A stretch of DNA of 6,253 nt from an uncultured Azospirillum sp. (GTDB lineage: Bacteria > Pseudomonadota > Alphaproteobacteria > Azospirillales > Azospirillaceae): positions 1-6,253 of the forward strand of contig NZ_CAMLJP010000180.1 of assembly GCF_946480385.1 (NCBI RefSeq). Reading direction: 5' to 3'. Every line of letters begins with the position of its first letter. Position 1 is the first letter of the stretch. The translations under genes were made by a program, and so were the position numbers. This document shows, in pieces, positions 1 through 4,156 of this stretch. The notes below the pieces were generated by a model that saw only the letters and a list, made by a program, of their open reading frames with translations, searched no databases and had not been told where the DNA came from.

Positions 1-1784
1 TCGCGGACGGTCGGGTTGCAGACCATGCGGGCGACCGTCAGCCGCTTGCCGTCCGGCAGGCCGAACAGCATGTTCTCCGCGAGGCTGGCGTAGGGATTGA
101 AGCGGTCGCGATCGAAGCGGGCCAGCAGCTTGTCCATCCCGCGCTCCACGATCGCGTCGCGCAGCCAGTGGCGGGCGCGCAGCAGCGGCTGGGCGACGAA
201 GGGGTAGTCGTCGGGATCGAACACCTCGCGCAGGCCGCGCTGGTAGACGGCGCTCTCGCCGCCGGTCGCCGCCAGACACTGCATGAACCAGGGGCGCAGG
301 CTGGTCCAGTCGGTGGCGCCGATCATGGCGAAATCGGTCCAGATCCCCTCCATGCTGTCGGTGGAGTTGCCCGACGCCTTGGCCTCCGCGATCTCGCGCC
401 GGCGGGCGGGGGAGATGGAGTCCGGATCGTCGGCCGGCGGGCGGTGGCGCAGACCATAGGTGATGTTCTGCATCATGCTGCCGGTGAACATGCGCGGTTC
501 GGGGCTGGCATAGGCCATGCGACGCCCCAGCAGCTCCAGCGGAATGGCTTCCAGCGACTGGTCGCCGATGGTGATCCGGCCGGAGGTCGGCGGCGACAGC
601 CGCACCAGCACCTCCGCCAGACGGCGCAGTGCCAGCGCGTTGGTGCCGGCGATGCCGATCAGGGAGCCCGGCGGCACCTCCAGCGACAGGCGCTGCAGCA
701 TGCGGTCGCCATATTCGTTGGCCCAGGTCACCGCCTCCAGCTGCAAGGGAGCCTTGAGGTCGGTGGGGGTGGCGGGCGTCGGCGGCGTCCATTCGAACAG
801 GAAGGGCGGCGAGAACTGCTCGGCGATCTGCTCGTACTTGATCTGGGCGTCGATCATGTTCTGGTAATAGTCGAGCAGCTCCTTCCAGGGGGCGGTCAGG
901 TCCTTGAAGGCGGAAAGCGCGGCCACCAGCGCGCCGATGGTCATGTTCCCGTGCAGAACCAGATAACCGCCGATGGAAAACAGGAAGAAGGGAGTGATCT
1001 GATTGATGAAGTTGTTCAGGAACTTGACGAAATACTTTCGCTTGTAGATCTCGAGCCTGATCCAGTAGATGCTGCCGAGATATTGGGAGAATTCCGCCAT
1101 CACGTAGCGGACGGTGCCGTTGACGCGGACCTCGCGGATGTTCTCCACGCTTTCGCCGATGCGTTCGGACAGCTGCCGGACCTTGCGCACCCGCTCCTTG
1201 CCCAGCAGCTTCACCTTCATCTGAAGCTTGGGGATGATGTAGGCCTGCACCGGGATCAGCGCGACCGAGACCAGACCGATGGTCGGCTGCTGGATGAACA
1301 GGAACAGCAGGATGGTCAGCATCGTGCCGCCCTGGTAGAGCGGCTGGGCGAAGGAATCGCCGATGAAGCCGGCCAGCGGTTCGGTTTCCGCCGAGATGGT
1401 GGAGATCAGCTCTCCCTGGCTGACCTTGGAGAAATGCGGCAGCGGGAAGCGCAGCATGCGGTCGAGCAGCAGGAAGCGCAGCCGCCGCACCTGCCGTTCG
1501 CCGACCACGCCCTTGAAGGTGTTGATCCGCATCTTGAAGGCGCCGTTTGCCAGCACCAGCGCCAGGAAGGTGAAGCACAGCACCAGCAGATAGGTCACCG
1601 GACCCATGGAGACGCCGAGGATCTCGCGCACCGGCTGGGGATCGGACAAGGCCCGGTTGATGATGATCTTCGGCAGTTCAAGCGAGGCGTAGAGCACCGG
1701 GAAGGACGCGACCGTCAACAGGGCGAGCAGGATCTGCTGACGTCCGCTGTGCTTCCATATGAACTGAAATATGTTGCGGTCCAT
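1..1784 (-). CDS. ABC exporter, fused TMD-NBD with degenerate ATP site (3' end outside window)
   Basis: The gene reads from ATG at 1784 and is still open at base 1, giving 594 codons; the C-terminus is missing. The start is bounded by an in-frame TGA four codons upstream, with GAAGG about 6 nt before the ATG. Residues about 1-320 form an ABC-exporter membrane domain, with hydrophobic segments near 17-38, 60-80, 153-185 and 258-292. NBD-like sequence begins near residue 347. The P-loop position (about 376-388) reads GIAGTNALALRRL and has no GK[S/T]. The Q-loop position (about 424-444) reads YASPEP followed by MFTGSMMQNITYG, so the expected Gln is Pro. An insertion of roughly 115 residues then precedes a second Q-loop-like piece, NPYASLAENMLFG (about 563-575). 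From memory, a family of long alphaproteobacterial ABC exporters shows similar YGLxHRP and ENxLFG blocks. The substrate is unknown. The ABC signature, Walker B and H-loop would lie past the left edge. It probably follows the methyltransferase and small ORF in one operon. Confidence 0.92.
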   Translation of the reverse strand, partial: MDRNIFQFIWKHSGRQQILLALLTVASFPVLYASLELPKIIINRALSDPQPVREILGVSMGPVTYLLVLCFTFLALVLANGAFKMRINTFKGVVGERQVRRLRFLLLDRMLRFPLPHFSKVSQGELISTISAETEPLAGFIGDSFAQPLYQGGTMLTILLFLFIQQPTIGLVSVALIPVQAYIIPKLQMKVKLLGKERVRKVRQLSERIGESVENIREVRVNGTVRYVMAEFSQYLGSIYWIRLEIYKRKYFVKFLNNFINQITPFFLFSIGGYLVLHGNMTIGALVAALSAFKDLTAPWKELLDYYQNMIDAQIKYEQIAEQFSPPFLFEWTPPTPATPTDLKAPLQLEAVTWANEYGDRMLQRLSLEVPPGSLIGIAGTNALALRRLAEVLVRLSPPTSGRITIGDQSLEAIPLELLGRRMAYASPEPRMFTGSMMQNITYGLRHRPPADDPDSISPARRREIAEAKASGNSTDSMEGIWTDFAMIGATDWTSLRPWFMQCLAATGGESAVYQRGLREVFDPDDYPFVAQPLLRARHWLRDAIVERGMDKLLARFDRDRFNPYASLAENMLFGLPDGKRLTVARMVCNPTVR

Positions 1785-1894
1785 CAATGGCCTTCAGCGT
1801 CACGGCCGGTCAGGGCCGCAGGGGTCACGCGCGGGGGGATGAAGGACGGAAGATTGGCGTCGGCCGGGCCGTTTTCCATCGGTGCTTTTTCCAC
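1784..1894 (-). CDS. candidate small ORF (36 codons) coupled to the ABC exporter gene
   Basis: A GTG at 1894 opens a 36-codon frame that fills the gap between the methyltransferase stop and the exporter start. GGAG (plus-strand 1903-1906) lies 8 nt before the GTG, just after the methyltransferase stop. The ORF ends in TGA at 1786-1784, which overlaps the exporter ATG as TGATG, a typical arrangement for translational coupling. About 80% of its third codon positions are G or C, as expected of coding sequence here, though background GC is also high. An internal ATG at 1879 would give 31 codons but has a weaker ribosome site. The peptide is soluble-looking, proline-rich in its middle (SFIPPRVTP) and has no membrane segment or recognised motif. 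It could be a real small protein, a leader peptide whose translation opens the exporter ribosome site, or a chance frame that also runs open through the end of the methyltransferase gene. Confidence 0.35.
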   Translation of the reverse strand: MEKAPMENGPADANLPSFIPPRVTPAALTGRDAEGH

Positions 1895-1908
1895 TGATGC
1901 CGCTCCGC

Positions 1909-2445
1909 TCAGCCTTCGACCTTCCAGGCGTGATAGGTCCAGCGTTCGTCCTGCGGCAGGGGGAGCGGAGTCCAGTTGGGACGCTGCAGCGGCCGGTCGG
2001 ACAGGACGACGCCGCCGGGCAGCATCAGCGCGTCGATCAGCGGTGCCAGCCACGCCGCCTGCTTGGCATCGTGGTTGCGGTCGGTGCTGCCGAAATCGGC
2101 ATGGGCCAGCCGGGCGCAGCGGCCGAAGCGTTCGGCGGCGGCCGGCATGGTTTCCTGGAAATCGCCGACGAACAGGCGGTCCTCGTCCGGCGTCAGTTCC
2201 GGCGGCACGCGCACCCACATGTCGAACACCAGGATGTCGCGCGGCGGGAACAGGTGGCGCAGATGGTCGAAGGTGCGGCCCTTGCCCAGCCCCACCTCCA
2301 GCACCATGCCGTCGCGTCCGGCGACCGCACGCTGCGCCCAGGCCAGCGCGTTGCGCTGCACCGTCATCCGGTCGATCATCCGGTCGAGCAGCGACCGGTT
2401 TTCCGCATCATTCCCAGCCTTGCCATTACCAACTTCGGCCGCCAT
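1909..2445 (-). CDS. class I SAM-dependent methyltransferase, small (178 aa)
   Basis: This is a short Rossmann-type methyltransferase expected to transfer a methyl group from S-adenosylmethionine to an unknown acceptor in the cytoplasm. Residues 48-63 read VLEVGLGKGRTFDHLR, a clear motif I (ExGxGxGRT) for SAM binding. The next strand, ILVFDMWV (71-78), offers Asp75 as the ribose-binding acid. LIDALMLPGGVVLSDRPL (136-153) fits the late-strand region of the fold. An N-terminal helix near 19-40 carries the DRMIDRM sequence. The compact layout resembles the Pfam Methyltransf_17 family (from memory). A start at 2529 would add 28 residues, but no ribosome site precedes it; the ATG at 2445 has an excellent one. 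The gene lies 129 bp after hmgA and is followed closely by a mini-ORF and an ABC exporter gene, which suggests it modifies something connected with the exporter. That link is inference; the substrate cannot be read from the sequence. Confidence 0.85.
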   Translation of the reverse strand: MAAEVGNGKAGNDAENRSLLDRMIDRMTVQRNALAWAQRAVAGRDGMVLEVGLGKGRTFDHLRHLFPPRDILVFDMWVRVPPELTPDEDRLFVGDFQETMPAAAERFGRCARLAHADFGSTDRNHDAKQAAWLAPLIDALMLPGGVVLSDRPLQRPNWTPLPLPQDERWTYHAWKVEG

Positions 2446-2448
2446 CGG

Positions 2449-2460
2449 CCCCCTCCCCTT
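2449..2460 (-). promoter_or_regulatory. strong Shine-Dalgarno that sets the methyltransferase start
   Basis: On the minus strand the sequence AAGGGGAGGGGG precedes the ATG at 2445, with the GGAGG core 6 nt from the start codon. The longer alternative start at 2529 is preceded by CGCTCCCGACC with no purine-rich site. This favours the 178-residue form of the protein. Confidence 0.75.
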
Positions 2461-2529
2461 GCCAAGCGCACGAACGGCACGCCGCAGTGTGTAAGGCTGC
2501 GCGCGCGCCGTCGAGACAAAACGTCGCAT

Positions 2530-2562
2530 GGTCGGGAGCGGCGGGTGCGGCCCTGCCCGACC
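2530..2562. other. inverted repeat in the hmgA-methyltransferase gap; possible weak terminator
   Basis: GGTCGGG (2530-2536) and CCCGACC (2556-2562) form a perfect 7-bp inverted repeat with a 19-nt GC-rich loop, starting 12 bp after the hmgA stop. In the minus-strand transcript the stem is followed about 6 nt later by only four T residues, so it is not a convincing Rho-independent terminator. It could reduce read-through from hmgA or stabilise the hmgA mRNA 3' end. In a GC-rich spacer a repeat of this size could also occur by chance. Confidence 0.3.
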
Positions 2563-2574
2563 GGGAGGTTTCCC

Positions 2575-3879
2575 TTATGGCCGGTTCGGGTCGAAGCGCT
2601 TCGCCAGCCCCTGCCAGCAGCGGTAATAATCGTGCTGAAGCTCGGCAGTTTCCAGTGCGTACCGCGTCGGACGGATGACGGCGCGCGTTTCGAACATGAA
2701 GGCCATGGTGTCGGCGACCCGCTGCGGCCGGGCGGTGTCGGCGTCGGTGGCCTTGGCGAAGGTCTCCGCATCGGGGCCGTGGCCGCTCATGCAGTTGTGC
2801 AGGGACGCCCCGCCGGGCAGGAAGCCCTCCTCCTTCGCGTCGTAGACGCCATGGATCAGGCCCATGAACTCGCTGGCGATGTTGCGGTGGAACCAGGGGG
2901 GACGGAAGGTGTCCTCCTGCACCAGCCAACGCGGCGGGAAGATGACGAAGTCGATGCTGTCGACGCCGGGGGTGTCGCTGGGCGATTGCAGAACCAGGAA
3001 GATCGACGGATCGGGATGATCGAAGCTGATCGAGCCGATGGTGTTGAAGCGGCGCAGGTCGTATTTGCAGGGCGCATGGTTGCCGTGCCAGGCCACCACG
3101 TCCAGCGGCGAATGGTCGATGCGGGCGGTCCACAGGGCGCCGTCGAACTTCGCCACCAGTTCGAAGTCGCCGTCGACATCCTCGTACCAGGCGTCGGGCG
3201 TCAGGAAGTCGCGCGGGTTGGCCAGCCCGTTGGAGCCGATGGGGCCGAGATCCGGCAGGCGGAAGGGCGCGCCGAAATTCTCGCAGACATAGCCGCGGGC
3301 GGTGCCGTCAAGCAGCTCGACCCGGAAGCGGATGCCGCGGGGGATCAGGGCGATCTCCTGCGGTTCGACCTCCAGCACGCCAAGCTCGGTGGAAAGGCGC
3401 AGGCGGCCCTGCTGCGGCACGATCAGCAGCTCGCCGTCGGCGTCGTAGAAGAAGCGGCCCTGCATCGACCGGTTGGCGGTGTAGAGATGGATGCCGCAGC
3501 CGGTCTGCGCCTGCGGTCCGCCGTTGCCGCCCATGGTGGTGAGACCGGCGACGAAGTCGGTGGCCATGTCCGGCATCGGCGGCGGGTTCCAGCGCAGCTG
3601 GGTCGGCGGGGCCGGCACATCGTCGAAGCGGCTGGTCAGGCGGCCGGACTCCAGCGGGCGGAAGGGTTCGTGCACCACCGCCGGGCGGATGCGGTAGAGC
3701 CAGGAGCGGCGGTTGTGGGCGCGCGGCGCGGTGAAGGCGGTGCCGCTGATCTGCTCGGCATAGAGGCCGTAGGGCGGGCGTTGCGGCGAATTGCGGCCGA
3801 CGGGCAAGGCGCCGGGCAGCGCCTCCGTCGCGAACTCGTTGCCGAAGCCGGACTGGTAGGTGAAGGCGGGGGACGTCAT
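2575..3879 (-). CDS. hmgA: homogentisate 1,2-dioxygenase
   Basis: This Fe(II) enzyme opens the ring of homogentisate to give maleylacetoacetate, the central step of tyrosine and phenylalanine catabolism, in the cytoplasm. The 434-residue length is normal for the family. The N-terminus [19 protein letters not shown] is highly typical, as are IFPPRW (313-318), FRPPWFHRN and [18 protein letters not shown]. By alignment with the human enzyme as I remember it, the iron ligands are His331, Glu337 and His367, and the catalytic His is His288 in FDHPDPS; all are present. AGGGAG sits 8 nt before the ATG. Upstream is a promoter-like sequence with a perfect inverted repeat, suggesting control by a repressor. 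The usual partners fahA, maiA and hpd are not neighbours here: the flanking genes are a methyltransferase and a caspase-like gene. No sign of truncation or frameshift. Confidence 0.98.
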   Translation of the reverse strand: MTSPAFTYQSGFGNEFATEALPGALPVGRNSPQRPPYGLYAEQISGTAFTAPRAHNRRSWLYRIRPAVVHEPFRPLESGRLTSRFDDVPAPPTQLRWNPPPMPDMATDFVAGLTTMGGNGGPQAQTGCGIHLYTANRSMQGRFFYDADGELLIVPQQGRLRLSTELGVLEVEPQEIALIPRGIRFRVELLDGTARGYVCENFGAPFRLPDLGPIGSNGLANPRDFLTPDAWYEDVDGDFELVAKFDGALWTARIDHSPLDVVAWHGNHAPCKYDLRRFNTIGSISFDHPDPSIFLVLQSPSDTPGVDSIDFVIFPPRWLVQEDTFRPPWFHRNIASEFMGLIHGVYDAKEEGFLPGGASLHNCMSGHGPDAETFAKATDADTARPQRVADTMAFMFETRAVIRPTRYALETAELQHDYYRCWQGLAKRFDPNRP

Positions 3880-3887
3880 GCGGGCAG

Positions 3888-3893
3888 CTCCCT
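3888..3893 (-). promoter_or_regulatory. hmgA ribosome binding site
   Basis: AGGGAG on the minus strand lies 8 nt before the ATG at 3879. It supports that start, as does the protein beginning at the conserved N-terminal segment of the family. Confidence 0.6.
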
Positions 3894-3943
3894 GATCCGG
3901 GGGATGCGGCCGGCGTGGGCACCGGGCGCGACCATTTGTCGCT

Positions 3944-3972
3944 CATATAGTTTCTTTTGAAACTATGCGCCA
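3944..3972 (-). promoter_or_regulatory. putative hmgA promoter
   Basis: On the minus strand a TATATG (-10-like, plus-strand 3944-3949) follows TGGCGC (-35-like, 3967-3972) with a 17-nt spacer. The -10 match is good and the -35 match is poor. The inverted repeat described separately fills the spacer and overlaps the -10 element, which suits a repressor that blocks RNA polymerase. Transcription starting about 7 nt downstream would leave a leader of roughly 58 nt before the hmgA ATG. The position is predicted from the sequence alone. Confidence 0.45.
3947..3966. promoter_or_regulatory. perfect palindromic operator candidate upstream of hmgA
   Basis: ATAGTTTC (3947-3954) and GAAACTAT (3959-3966) are exact inverted repeats separated by TTTT. 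This AT-rich island stands out in very GC-rich surroundings. Its size and symmetry suit a dimeric winged-helix regulator, such as the MarR-type regulators known for homogentisate pathway control in some proteobacteria. No regulator gene lies in this window, so the binding protein is unknown. The site is 68 bp from the hmgA start and sits within the predicted promoter. Confidence 0.7.
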
Positions 3973-3988
3973 GGGGAAAATGTGAGAT

Positions 3989-4141
3989 CCCCTCTCCCGC
4001 CCCGGGAGAGGGAAGGGGCCCATGCGCAGCATGGGAAGGGTGAGGGGTTACTCAAGGAACCATGCGGTCCGGGATTCTTGGAGTCCCCCTCACCCTCCCC
4101 GCCTTCGGCGGGTCCCCTCCCTCTCCCGGGGCGGGAGAGGG
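3989..4141. repeat. 153-bp imperfect palindrome of CCCTCTCCCG-type intergenic repeat units
   Basis: The outer arms 3990-4021 and 4110-4141 are inverted copies matching at 30 of 32 positions. Inner arms 4033-4047 and 4086-4100 match at 14 of 15, and weaker symmetry continues toward the centre. Each outer arm also holds its own palindrome: CCCTCTCCCG and CGGGAGAGGG around a 3-nt centre, at about 3990-4012 and 4119-4141. A further small hairpin, CCCGCC-TTC-GGCGGG, lies at 4098-4112. The whole could fold into one long hairpin or a cluster of small ones. It resembles the REP/MITE-like intergenic repeats common in GC-rich proteobacteria. It encodes no convincing protein and shows no clear target-site duplication. 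Lying 15 bp after the caspase stop codon and before the hmgA promoter, it may insulate the two units. Confidence 0.85.
4119..4141 (-). terminator. hairpin after the caspase-like gene, possible terminator without a U-tract
   Basis: This is the first hairpin met after the caspase stop at 4157: two 10-nt arms around GGG. The stem is very GC-rich, but no run of T follows on the minus strand, so a classical intrinsic terminator is not supported. It could protect the mRNA 3' end or act together with the larger palindrome in which it lies. Confidence 0.3.
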
Positions 4142-4156
4142 CAATATCGCTTTCCC

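Noticed and set aside
1784..2218. Minus-strand frame of 144 codons as a full gene
   Set aside because: Most of it overlaps the methyltransferase out of frame and is Arg/Ala/Pro-rich. Only its last 36 codons, in the gap, are kept as a candidate small ORF.
2446..2529. 28-residue N-terminal extension of the methyltransferase
   Set aside because: No ribosome site precedes the 2529 ATG and the first residues are Arg-rich and atypical, while a strong site lies before the ATG at 2445.
2446..2574. Sigma70 promoter for the methyltransferase in the gap after hmgA
   Set aside because: The best pair on the minus strand (TTGTCT and TTACAC) has a 19-nt spacer and a poor -10, too weak to report.
168..2678. 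Long plus-strand open frame of 836 codons
   Set aside because: It lies antisense to the ABC exporter and methyltransferase genes, has an odd His/Gln/Arg-rich composition and no recognisable domain, and crosses several real genes. Long antisense frames are expected in GC-rich DNA.
2426..3946. Minus-strand frames overlapping hmgA (2426-3133, 2856-3179, 3308-3946)
   Set aside because: These are out-of-frame readings of hmgA dominated by Arg, Pro and Ala, with no motif.
1882..3960. Plus-strand open frame of 692 codons over hmgA
   Set aside because: It is the mirror of hmgA and the methyltransferase, rich in Ala, Gly, Arg and Val, without motifs. hmgA is unmistakable on the other strand.
3989..4141. 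CRISPR array or a structured RNA gene in the repeat region
   Set aside because: The units are inverted copies rather than regularly spaced direct repeats with unique spacers, and there is no promoter or known RNA fold beyond simple hairpins.
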